Shown: piece after piece, positions 46,564 to 54,543 of the stretch
How the letters are laid out: each line of letters opens with the position of its first letter
Position numbering within the stretch: the first letter of the stretch is position 1
Assembly: GCA_002748355.1 (NCBI GenBank)
Contig: PDSF01000026.1
Location: 242,607-306,606 of the forward strand
Direction of reading: 5' to 3'
DNA: 64,000 nt
Source of the DNA: Planctomycetota bacterium
Lineage (GTDB): Bacteria > Planctomycetota > UBA1135 > GCA-002748355
Position numbers and translations under genes: made by a program
The notes under the pieces: model-generated
Databases searched by the model: none
What the model saw: the letters and a program-made list of their open reading frames with translations, nothing else
Told to the model about the DNA's origin: nothing

Positions 46564-47229
46564 ATGGCGATGTATCTACGCGTCGCGGGTGGTGAGTTTC
46601 GGGGGCGGAAGCTGCGCACTGTGCCTGGGGTCGGGACCCGGCCCCTGCTGGGCAAGGTGCGTGAAGCTGTTTTCAACATCCTTGGCCCTGAGATCCAAGG
46701 GGCCCAGGTCTGGGACCTTTTTGCCGGAACGGGGGCTTCGGGGATCGAGGCGCTAAGTCGCGGTGCGGCCCGGGTGATCTTCGTTGAGAAGGCGAACTCC
46801 GCGTTGCGGGTCCTTCGGGCGAACCTGGATGAACTCGGGCTGGACCTGGTGGCCCCAGGCGAAAAACAGCGTGCCATCGTCCTACGTGGCAACGCTTGGG
46901 AACCTCAGATCATTGATCCGGTGACTGGGGAGCCCTTTGAAGGTGAGCCTGAGCCGGAGATGCCGCCGAGCTTCGTTTTCTTCGACCCTCCCTACGCCGC
47001 GGTGCGGGAGGATCCTACCTCAACGGTGGATCGCCTTGGGAAGCTGCTGGATCGGCTCGCTCCCGCTGGTCGCCTTGTCTTTCATTTCCCCGAAGGTGTG
47101 CTCGACGAGGATGATCTTGCACATTTGGGGGTCGTGGATATGCGCGTATGGGGCAGCTCGGCGGTGGCCTTCATCGAAGGAGTTGGGGCAGAGCAGAGCG
47201 ATGATGCGCGCTTGCCCGAAGCCGAGTGA
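46564..47229 (+). CDS. rsmD: 16S rRNA (guanine(966)-N(2))-methyltransferase RsmD
   Basis: A 221-aa rRNA methyltransferase modifying G966 of 16S rRNA. Family features are all present: RVAGGEFRGRKL at the start, TRPLLGKVREAVFNIL, the SAM motif DLFAGTGASGIEALSRGA, and the catalytic FFDPPYA. ATG at 46564 follows AGAGGAGG. The 293-bp upstream gap, shared with the divergent FHA-vWA gene, has no coding region. A perfect hairpin terminator follows. Confidence 0.93.
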   Translation: MAMYLRVAGGEFRGRKLRTVPGVGTRPLLGKVREAVFNILGPEIQGAQVWDLFAGTGASGIEALSRGAARVIFVEKANSALRVLRANLDELGLDLVAPGEKQRAIVLRGNAWEPQIIDPVTGEPFEGEPEPEMPPSFVFFDPPYAAVREDPTSTVDRLGKLLDRLAPAGRLVFHFPEGVLDEDDLAHLGVVDMRVWGSSAVAFIEGVGAEQSDDARLPEAE

Positions 47230-47316
47230 CCGCGACCTCGTCGCCTAGTGGTCCTTTCTTGACCGCCTGCTGGGCGACGAGAGTGCCGGGTTATCGGGCA
47301 TAGAGCTATTGGGCAT

Positions 47317-47366
47317 AAAGAAGACGAGCCGACAGCCCTGGTAGGGACTGCCGGCTCGTCTTCTTT
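47317..47366. terminator. Bidirectional terminator hairpin after rsmD
   Basis: A perfect 15-bp stem (AAAGAAGACGAGCCG/CGGCTCGTCTTCTTT) encloses a 20-nt loop that itself can form CCCT/AGGG. It lies between the convergent rsmD and lamin-tail genes and ends in T-rich sequence on both strands. Confidence 0.9.
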
Positions 47367-47422
47367 GTGCCAGAAGCTCTGTGCCCGAAGCTTTGTGCCA
47401 GAAGCTCTGTGCCGGAGGCTTC
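47367..47422. repeat. Four tandem 14-bp units next to the terminator
   Basis: Four copies of GTGCCAGAAGCTCT (copies 1 and 3 are identical; 2 and 4 differ by a few bases) begin directly at the 3' arm of the rsmD terminator and end before the lamin-tail stop region. Confidence 0.85.
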
Positions 47423-47445
47423 GCGCCTGTTTGCGCGCTCGGCAA

Positions 47446-48489
47446 TCAGTCGCCGAAACGCAGCTCCAGGGCGTTGGTCATCGTTAGCAGGCCTCGGTTC
47501 GGGTCGATGACAGCCCAGACAGAGCTGAATTTAACCCCCGATACACCCAGCTTGCCGTAATTCACTTCGGCGCGACCGCCGACCGCTGGAACGATGCTGG
47601 TGTAGAAGGCGGTCATGATGTTGGCGTAGATTGGGCAGCCGTAGAAAGAGATCGAACCCATCGCGTCGGGGCTAAATGCCAGGATTTGGACGGCGATTTC
47701 GCCGGCGTTCAGCTTGCGATCGATGCCCATCGCGAAGTTCTCATTGCCCTTGATCGGCAAGCCGGTGGTTACGAGGGCTGCCGCGAAGCTTGGGTTACTG
47801 CTCTGTTGGCAGGGCCGGCCGATGACCGTCACCGAAGCATTGCCGACATTGTCGCGACCTGGGGTCGGGGACGAGTCGAGGATCCATTCGCGAGCCGAAC
47901 TTGGCTTGCCGACGGTGGTGTAATCATAGGCGAGCGAGGGCAGTGGATTACCGGTGGAGGCCGGGGCAAAGCTGCCGCTTGTCCAGCGCTTGGCCGTGAT
48001 GGCCAGGCTTTCGCGAGCAAAGCCGGTGGTACCCCAGCTGACCCAATCCTGGATCGACGCCGGGTTATTCATCAGCGAGTTGTTTTGCGTGTTATAGAGG
48101 GCTAGGGCGCCTCGAGTTGGGTCCAAGGCGACAGCCGAGAGCCCAAAGAGGAAGTGGTGGATCGATTGCCCGGTATAGATGTCGGTCGGGGTATTGGCCT
48201 GCAGGGGAGCGAGCCAATGGACGCGGAGGTATGCGCCCGGCTTGATGGTGGTCTGTGCCGGGAACGGATACCAGTGGGTGCCTGGTGTGCTGGAGGCCGC
48301 GTGGTAGATGGACCAATTGCTAAGGTCCACATCCTTCGTGCCAGCGTTGTGCACCTCGATCCACTGCGCATTGGTGGTGAAAGCGATCTCGCTCAGGACG
48401 ACCTGGGCGCGAGCGGCGGGGGCGAGGAGGGCCGCAGCGAAGGCTGCGCCGGTGAGTCGGAGAGTCAGGCTCTTCATCAGCGAGCTCAT
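47446..48489 (-). CDS. Secreted lamin-tail-domain protein
   Basis: A 347-aa exported protein. The signal peptide ends in AARAQ (residue 29). Residues about 30-150 form a lamin-tail (LTD) domain: VVLSEIAFTTNAQWIEVHNAG, split as VVLSEIAFTTN and AQWIEVHNAG, with DVDLSNWSIYHA. The C-terminal half is beta-rich with GRPCQQ and FYGCPIYAN cysteines that could pair. LTD domains bind surfaces or nucleic acids in other proteins. ATG at 48489 is used; another at 48477 would also give the signal peptide. The frame is open to 48723 in low-complexity sequence. Confidence 0.75.
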   Translation of the reverse strand: MSSLMKSLTLRLTGAAFAAALLAPAARAQVVLSEIAFTTNAQWIEVHNAGTKDVDLSNWSIYHAASSTPGTHWYPFPAQTTIKPGAYLRVHWLAPLQANTPTDIYTGQSIHHFLFGLSAVALDPTRGALALYNTQNNSLMNNPASIQDWVSWGTTGFARESLAITAKRWTSGSFAPASTGNPLPSLAYDYTTVGKPSSAREWILDSSPTPGRDNVGNASVTVIGRPCQQSSNPSFAAALVTTGLPIKGNENFAMGIDRKLNAGEIAVQILAFSPDAMGSISFYGCPIYANIMTAFYTSIVPAVGGRAEVNYGKLGVSGVKFSSVWAVIDPNRGLLTMTNALELRFGD

Positions 48490-48798
48490 TGGAGGCTCCG
48501 GGGGGTAGAGGCAGGCGCCAGTGTTCGGAAGCGAGACCCGGGACGCACGCAGGGTAGTAAGGCAGCGTTTGCTGTGCGGGGACTCAGTAGAGGACGCAGA
48601 AGAATACCACAGGATAGGAGTTGAATCGCCGGCCGCTGACAAGCGAACTGCAGCTCTGGAGCCGCGAGCTTTGGGACGGGAGGGCATGGGCCCGTGCGAT
48701 GGGGCTGGCCGCCGCAGAATCAAGTTCTCCGAGGGGGGCGGACGATTTCTCCGGGGCCGGCAGATTCTCGCCGGGGCCCGAGGAAAAGCAGGCGGTCT
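48490..48798. other. Divergent intergenic region, 309 bp
   Basis: This lies between the lamin-tail gene (minus) and the 63-aa gene (plus). It should hold both promoters. Open frames crossing it, on either strand, lack ribosome-binding sites and domain features. CATGGGCCCGTG near 48687 is a short near-palindrome. Confidence 0.35.
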
Positions 48799-48990
48799 AT
48801 GCCCAAGCGTGAGCAGATCGAGGTGCTGGAAGAGAGGCTCGACGAGTTGGTCGAGAAGCTCCTCGTGATGGGCCGTCCCAAGTGGGAGCGGATCCGCTTG
48901 ATGCAGAGTCTGGTCTCCTTGGGGGAGAAACTCCCCGATGAGGTCGTGGAGGCGGCGCTGGCTCGGATCATGGAGCGGATGCTCGACTGA
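48799..48990 (+). CDS. 63-aa helical hypothetical protein
   Basis: A short, strongly charged protein (MPKREQIEVLEERLDELVEK at its start) predicted to be almost entirely helical, with heptad-like Leu/Val spacing in the first 25 residues and a basic middle (MGRPKWERIRLMQ). The codon usage is that of neighbouring genes and AGGCGG lies a few bases upstream of ATG 48799. I do not recognise the family. It may dimerise as a coiled coil. The frame is open upstream to 48694, but that part is Arg/Pro-rich and lacks a start context. Confidence 0.55.
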   Translation: MPKREQIEVLEERLDELVEKLLVMGRPKWERIRLMQSLVSLGEKLPDEVVEAALARIMERMLD

Positions 48991-49153
48991 GGAGAGCTTG
49001 GGGCGGCCGGGTCTCGCGGCTTTTTCACCCGGCTTCCTCGTCCCAGCTCAACTCCAAGCCGTCTTCGTGTCGATAGCAAGGCCGTCCCGCTGCTCTGGTT
49101 CAAGGGAGCGGGTTCGGTGCACGCCGCCGAAACATGACGAAGAGGACGAGACC

Positions 49154-50008
49154 ATGATGAAAGCGAGCCGCTCGGTTCTTTCTCTCCTGGGTGCCCTACT
49201 CGTGGCCGCCCAGCTTCCTGCGCAGCAGGATGACTCCACGCTCAGCACGCCGAAGGAGACAAGCCTTCGCGAGTTGATGCAAAAGCCCATTGCTTACAAG
49301 AACGTTTGGGTGGTCTTTACCGGGACCTTCTCTGGCGTCGGCCAGCTGCACAATCCGTTCTTTACGCGCTTTACCCGGGCAAACCATGTGAACTTCGCTC
49401 TTTGGGGCGACGATGCCAAAATGTGGGTCAGGGAGGAATACGATAATCCGTGCGCGACGCTTTTCGTGGCCAAGGCGAACGACGAAACCACGACGGTGCT
49501 CTACAAGCTACCGCGCTACCAACGCGTTCGACTGACCGGTGTGGTGCGTAATGCTTTCCACGGTAAGCCCTGGGTCGAGATCACCAAGATCGAGCCTTTG
49601 GAGACGCGTTACACGACAGCTTCCCTGCGTCATCTACACCGAGCGTACAAGCACTTGAGTTCCCACGAGTGGAAAAAGGCCGGCGTGGAGCTGGGTCTCG
49701 CTCAGGCGCCGGAGCTGCCGGCACAAGCGCGGGGATGGATCGAATACTACCGCGGTGTTTGTCTGATGCGTGTCGGCCAGCCGGGTAAGGCTATGCAGGC
49801 TCTGCGCTTGGCGCAGACCCTCCTCGGCAATCGGCCGGAGGTAGAGGATCAGATCGCCCAGCTCGGAAAGGATCCGAAGAGCCAGATCGACGAGGTGCTC
49901 CGGAAGCCGCTGGTTGCAAAGAGCAAGCGGCCCTTCTGGGAGGCCGTGGAGAAGGGCCAGAAGGAAGAAGCGAAGGAAGCGAAGGAACCGGCCCGCCCCG
50001 GCCACTAG
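49154..50008 (+). CDS. Periplasmic protein with C-terminal TPR-like helices
   Basis: A 284-aa protein with a signal peptide (MMKASRSVLSLLGALLVAA then QLPAQ). Residues about 30-160 form a beta-domain with FTGTFSGVGQLHNPFF and LPRYQRVRLTGVVRN, recalling OB-fold-like modules, and residues about 165-260 are TPR-like (ARGWIEYYRGVCLMRVGQPGKA). The tail is a Lys/Glu helix. Function unknown. ATG at 49154 has GAGGACGAG upstream. It ends 166 bp before recN. Confidence 0.7.
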   Translation: MMKASRSVLSLLGALLVAAQLPAQQDDSTLSTPKETSLRELMQKPIAYKNVWVVFTGTFSGVGQLHNPFFTRFTRANHVNFALWGDDAKMWVREEYDNPCATLFVAKANDETTTVLYKLPRYQRVRLTGVVRNAFHGKPWVEITKIEPLETRYTTASLRHLHRAYKHLSSHEWKKAGVELGLAQAPELPAQARGWIEYYRGVCLMRVGQPGKAMQALRLAQTLLGNRPEVEDQIAQLGKDPKSQIDEVLRKPLVAKSKRPFWEAVEKGQKEEAKEAKEPARPGH

Positions 50009-50031
50009 ATCATTCAACGCGGCGTCGCACC

Positions 50032-50054
50032 CGAGGGAGCCAGTGGCTCCCTCG
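50032..50054 (+). terminator. Hairpin after the TPR-like periplasmic protein gene
   Basis: A 9-bp perfect stem (CGAGGGAGC/GCTCCCTCG) with a 5-nt loop lies 23 bp after the stop at 50008. No T-run follows, so it may be a weak or rho-assisted terminator. Confidence 0.5.
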
Positions 50055-50174
50055 CTGCACGTACCCAGCCGCTGCACTTTGCTTCGGCTGCCAAGCTCGC
50101 AGAGGCTCTGCGCACTGACCGTCGGTGCTGCGGGTCGCAGCTGCTAAGCTCCCTCAAGCAATGAAGGGGGGGAC

Positions 50175-51899
50175 GTGCTGGAACAACTGACGATCCGGGA
50201 TCTTGCATTACTGCGCCGTGCCGGCGCTATGCCCGCAGAGGGCCTAACCGTGATCTCGGGAGAAACTGGCGGCGGCAAGTCGCTAGTGATCCAGGCCCTG
50301 CACTTGCTTCGCGGCGAGCGTGGCAAGAGTGGCCTGGTTCGCCGTGGCGCCAAGGCCGCCAGCGTCGATGGCGTTTTCGTCTTGAGCGGGGGCGAGCGTA
50401 GCGAAATGGTCCGCGCCCTCTACCTGGAGGTCCTTGGGACTGAACTCGAAGAGGATCGGCTGGTCGTGACTCGGGTGATGGACGCCAGTGGACGTTCGCG
50501 GGCTCGCATCGACGGCCGCCCCGTTGCCCTCCGCGACCTACAGCGTTTTGGTTCCTACCTCCTCGAGATTCATGGCCAGGGCCAGAATCGCAGCCTGATG
50601 CGCCCTGAGATCCAGACCGAGTTGCTCGATGCCTATGCCGAGTTGCGCGACGAACGCTTGAGCTTTGCCAGGGAGCTAGCTGAGCTTCGCTTACTTGACG
50701 CGCGTCTGCGTAAGCTTCGCGAAGGTCAGCGTGAGCGGCGTGAGCGGGCGGAGTTCCTGCGCTATTGCCTTGATGAGATCGCTGCCGTTGACCCTCAGGA
50801 GGGCGAAAGCGAGGAACTCGAACGTGAAGAGCGAGTGCTGGGTCATCTCGACACTCTGCGCCAGGGGCTCGAGGCGGGGGTCCAGGATCTCTACGAGGGC
50901 GAAGGCCACGAACCGGTCATTGACCGAGTGCGGCAGCACGCTCGGCGCATCTCTGAACTCGCGGAGTTCGACGAGCGTCTGGGCGATGCTGGGAGGATGC
51001 TCGAAGAGGCTGGGGTGCTGCTTGAGGAGGGGGTGCACGAGATGCAGAGCGGGCTTGCTCGACTCGAACTCGATCCGGGCCGCCTCGAAGAGCTGCGCAG
51101 CCGCCTGCACGAGCTGCGGCGCCTGCAAGAGCGCTTTGGTCCGGACGAAGCCGGGCTTTTCGAACAGCGGGCGCGGATGCAGGTGGAGCTTGAGGGGATC
51201 GATGACGAGGCTCAGAGCCCCGAGCGCTTGGCCGAAGAACTCGAGGCTCGGCTCACGAGCTTGGCCAAGCATGGAGAGAGTATCGAGCGGGCTCGCCGGA
51301 AGGCGGCGCGCCCTCTAGGTAAACGCATAGCCGAAGAGCTTGCTGAGCTCGGTATGGATAAGGCGGGGGTCGAGGTCCGCGTTGTTCCACATGAGGGTAA
51401 GAGCATCCTCGATCGCTCGAGTGAGCTCGGCACATGCGAGATCGAACTCTTCCTCGCACCCAATCCTGGCGAGGCGATGACGCCGCTGCGTGAGACGGCT
51501 TCTGGCGGCGAGGTGGCGCGGGTGATGCTAGTGCTGAAGAAGATCCTTGCCGATAGCGACCAGGTTCCCGTCCTCGTCTTCGACGAGGCCGATGCCGAGA
51601 TCGGAGGCCGCCTGGGCCTGGCTGTCGGCCGCAAGCTTGAGGCGGTGGCCAAGGCGCACCAAGTCCTCTGTGTGACCCATCTGCCGCAAATCGCAGCCTT
51701 TGCCGACCAGCATTTGCTCGTCGAGAAGCGGGTCGAAGAAGGAGGGGGAGGCGAAGAGCGCACTGTCGCTGAGATTCGTCCGCTCACGATCAAGGAGCGC
51801 AAGAGTGAGCTGGCCTCGATGACCCGGGGCGATGATGCCGTGGATGAGAATGCTCTTCGCGAAGCCGGCCGCCTCATGAAGCTTGCCCGAGGAAAGTGA
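50175..51899 (+). CDS. recN: DNA repair ATPase RecN
   Basis: A 574-aa SMC-like ATPase for double-strand-break repair. Walker A is GETGGGKS (29-36; most RecN have GETGAGKS), then two long coiled-coil arms (about 150-370), the ABC signature ETASGGEVARVMLVLK, and Walker B VLVFDEADAEIGG (usually DEIDVGIxG), followed by CVTHLPQIAAFAD. The catalytic Glu is kept. It starts at GTG 50175 after AAGGGGGG. The C-terminus ends 69 bp from the convergent kinase gene. Confidence 0.93.
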   Translation: MLEQLTIRDLALLRRAGAMPAEGLTVISGETGGGKSLVIQALHLLRGERGKSGLVRRGAKAASVDGVFVLSGGERSEMVRALYLEVLGTELEEDRLVVTRVMDASGRSRARIDGRPVALRDLQRFGSYLLEIHGQGQNRSLMRPEIQTELLDAYAELRDERLSFARELAELRLLDARLRKLREGQRERRERAEFLRYCLDEIAAVDPQEGESEELEREERVLGHLDTLRQGLEAGVQDLYEGEGHEPVIDRVRQHARRISELAEFDERLGDAGRMLEEAGVLLEEGVHEMQSGLARLELDPGRLEELRSRLHELRRLQERFGPDEAGLFEQRARMQVELEGIDDEAQSPERLAEELEARLTSLAKHGESIERARRKAARPLGKRIAEELAELGMDKAGVEVRVVPHEGKSILDRSSELGTCEIELFLAPNPGEAMTPLRETASGGEVARVMLVLKKILADSDQVPVLVFDEADAEIGGRLGLAVGRKLEAVAKAHQVLCVTHLPQIAAFADQHLLVEKRVEEGGGGEERTVAEIRPLTIKERKSELASMTRGDDAVDENALREAGRLMKLARGK

Positions 51900-51968
51900 G
51901 TTGCTGGCCGAAGCCAAGCAGGGCCGAATCCGGCACTCGGTCACTCGCGAGCCTTGTTCAGCAGCCTG

Positions 51969-54521
51969 TTAGCCGAGTAGGGCCCAGGCGGCGACTCCGG
52001 CGGCTAGGAGCAATAGGGCTGCGCTGAGCAAGAGCTGGAGCTTGCGCCGGGCTTCGCGTTCCGCCTGCTCTCGGAGATCCCTGGCGTCGCCAGCTGCCCG
52101 CTCATAGTAGCTGCGCCAGCGATCTTCGATGGTCGCGAGCGGGCCATCCTTTGGGATGGCGAGTTCGGAGCGGGTCTTTTCGAGTAGCTGCAAGAGCTCC
52201 TGGGCGATGCGCTTCTGTGCTTCGGGGCTCTGTTCATGGAGATAGGCGATTTCCCCGCTTTCGGCCCGTTCGCGGGCTGTCGTTAGGCCGAGATCGAAGA
52301 GTTCCGTTCGGTAACGTGGAGCAAAGGCGCGGGAGCCATGCTCAATCAAGAACTGCAGGAGCTCGCCGCGTTCCTCCTGGAGGCGTTGACGGGCATCGAG
52401 GCTCTCTTGCCCCTGTGCGGTCAGGCGATGATGCATCTCGGCCAGTTCGCGGTTGCGGCGAGTGGCGGCCTGCACCTCTTCGCGGAGGTGGCGAATACGC
52501 TCTAGCTCTTCCCGGATGCCGAGTTGGCTGTCTTTGGCCTCCTCGCCTGCGCCTTCGCGCTCGGTGGCCTTGAGTGCACGCTCTAGGTCGAAGAGCGCAG
52601 TGGTTAGCCGACCATGGTCGAACTGGTCTTTGGCGCCCTGCATCAGCCGTTGCCCTTGCTCGCTGATCTCTTCGACGCGTAGTCGTAGGCGTTCGAGTCG
52701 ATCGACCAGCGCGCTCCGACTGGCATCACGAGTGTCGATCAGAGCTCCGAGAAGGAGGATCCTGTCGATTTCCTCGAGGTCCTGGATCAGTGGCCGTATG
52801 GGCACCGGGTCGCTGTGCAGTCTGGTATCCATCGAGTCGAGGAGCTGGATCACACGCTGGCTGAGCCCCAGGCGCAGCTGCTTGAGTTCACGCCGGGCGC
52901 CGTTCAGGTCGAGTCTAGGGTGGCTTTCAAGCAACTCACCAAGCACGCGAGCGACTAGGTCGAGATTGATTTCCTGCCGTTCGATCCGGTCTCTACCGAG
53001 GTTCTCCTCGATTCGGGTGAAGAGACGCAGGAGTTCGGGGCAGGCATGGTTGGAGAGGAGCTGCGCGGCGCGCTCGACTTGGGGGCGCCCTCCGGAGAGG
53101 CGTTCGAGGAGCCATCCAAGGCGGTGCAGGCGATCGCGAGCGGCGGTGGTGAAAGGCGTTGTCCCGCTGTAGCGCTCTTGTAGCTCTTGCAGGAACTCAC
53201 GGGCGCGACCCAGGTCCAGCTGAGATTCCGCAGTCTCAAGTTGTTGCCAGAGCTCTCGCTGCTTGGGTTCTTCCGCCTCGACGTGGCGCTGAATGGATTC
53301 GGCAGCACGGAGGACGCTGGCGAGGATTTCTGCCGCGTCTTGGCGTTCGAGAGGAATCTCCGCAAGGAGAGTTGCGAGCTTCTTTGCTCGGGTGGCGAGT
53401 TCGCTCGAACTCGTGAGCTGGCCGGTGCCCAGGAGGCGCTTGGCTTCGCCGGGCAGGATCAGCAGGAGCTGTGGAATCTTGATCTGGGCGCGGGCCAGGC
53501 GTTCACGTAGTCGTGGCAGCAAGGGGGCGAAGCGCAGGCAAAGGGCCGCTGCACGGCAAAAACGCTCGGCTGCGTCGAGGCGATCCTCGATGGGCTGGTC
53601 GATTTCGCTGATTGGGATTTCTTGGAGTATCCTGTCTAGGCGTTGGCCCCAGTGGCTACGGAGGGCAATAACCCGCTCCTGAGCTTGCCCGAGTTCGGGG
53701 TCGGCCGAGCGGCCTTCGAGAAGGGCGACTTCGAATTCGATGTCTGGGTGGGTTGGAACCGTAAGCTGCTCGATCCTGCGAGGAAGCTCTTCGATCTTCG
53801 GTCGGGCCTCTGCTTCGCGTGCGAGACAGTCGTGGATGAGCTTGCCAAGGCTGGGGGCGAGCGTTGGTCGAAGTCGCTGCAGTAGCCGCTCATCGAAGCT
53901 CCCATCTTCGTGCAAGGGCGGCCTGCGGCCAACGAGGATGAAGTGGATGGTCGCGCCAAAGCCGAAGACGTCGAAGCTAGGGTCTGGGACATGGCCCAGG
54001 CGTGCCTGGACGGGCGCATAGCCATGGGTGCCCCCAGTGAAGCCTTTGCGTACGGGGCGGCGTATTCGCTCCCCCTCGCGCCAGACGGCATTTTCGAAGT
54101 CGACGATTCCGAGTTTGCCGGTGTTATCGAGTAGGAAATTGGCGGGCTTGACGTCGCCGTGCACGACTCCGCGTTGGTGCACCTGGAGCAGCGCTTGGGC
54201 GCAGCTGCTGGCGAGTGTCAGTGCTGCATCGCTGGGTAGTGGTCCGCTGGAGGCGATGAGCTGGCGCAGATCGACATCTCCGCAGTTGGCGAGTTCTAGC
54301 CAGGGGCCACCGGCATCTTCCCCCTGGGCGAGTACCGGAGGCACGAGTGGCCCCTTTGCCTTTGCCAGGGCTGCCGCTTCGTGATCACGGGTGGCGCGAT
54401 CCCCGGGGCGGAACTGTTTGCGAAAGCGCTCCGGCTTCTTACTGAAGGAGCGATCGCCGGCATCCAGTGCTGTCTGGCTCGATTCGGAGTTCAAGGGACG
54501 GTTTCCTGTCCGTGTGAGCAT
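51969..54521 (-). CDS. HGD-type protein kinase with long helical region and C-terminal membrane anchor
   Basis: An 850-aa protein from ATG 54521. The N-lobe (1-90) has no glycine-rich loop and begins near the beta-3 Lys (ERFRKQF); RDHEAAAL offers the alpha-C Glu, as in InaA/WaaP-type kinases. The C-lobe has HGDVKPAN (His121, Asp123, Asn128), DFE instead of DFG (141-143), an activation segment GGTHGYAPVQA and DVFGFGA, as in Ser/Thr kinases. Residues about 255-820 are helical with coiled-coil-like charge patterns, and the last 22 residues form one membrane helix. ATG 54545 would overlap the divergent regulator's ATG. It is probably a membrane-tethered signalling kinase. Confidence 0.75.
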   Translation of the reverse strand: MLTRTGNRPLNSESSQTALDAGDRSFSKKPERFRKQFRPGDRATRDHEAAALAKAKGPLVPPVLAQGEDAGGPWLELANCGDVDLRQLIASSGPLPSDAALTLASSCAQALLQVHQRGVVHGDVKPANFLLDNTGKLGIVDFENAVWREGERIRRPVRKGFTGGTHGYAPVQARLGHVPDPSFDVFGFGATIHFILVGRRPPLHEDGSFDERLLQRLRPTLAPSLGKLIHDCLAREAEARPKIEELPRRIEQLTVPTHPDIEFEVALLEGRSADPELGQAQERVIALRSHWGQRLDRILQEIPISEIDQPIEDRLDAAERFCRAAALCLRFAPLLPRLRERLARAQIKIPQLLLILPGEAKRLLGTGQLTSSSELATRAKKLATLLAEIPLERQDAAEILASVLRAAESIQRHVEAEEPKQRELWQQLETAESQLDLGRAREFLQELQERYSGTTPFTTAARDRLHRLGWLLERLSGGRPQVERAAQLLSNHACPELLRLFTRIEENLGRDRIERQEINLDLVARVLGELLESHPRLDLNGARRELKQLRLGLSQRVIQLLDSMDTRLHSDPVPIRPLIQDLEEIDRILLLGALIDTRDASRSALVDRLERLRLRVEEISEQGQRLMQGAKDQFDHGRLTTALFDLERALKATEREGAGEEAKDSQLGIREELERIRHLREEVQAATRRNRELAEMHHRLTAQGQESLDARQRLQEERGELLQFLIEHGSRAFAPRYRTELFDLGLTTARERAESGEIAYLHEQSPEAQKRIAQELLQLLEKTRSELAIPKDGPLATIEDRWRSYYERAAGDARDLREQAEREARRKLQLLLSAALLLLAAGVAAWALLG

Positions 54522-54543
54522 ATGGGTAAGCTTGGTGGTCGCC

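Noticed and set aside
48521..48868. A 115-codon plus-strand frame overlapping the 63-aa gene
   Set aside because: Its composition is Arg/Gly-rich, and the 63-aa frame has a better start site and natural helical composition.
50259..50284. Damaged Walker A motif in RecN (GETGGGKS)
   Set aside because: Gly for Ala still fits the GxxxxGK[S/T] pattern, so the ATP site should work.
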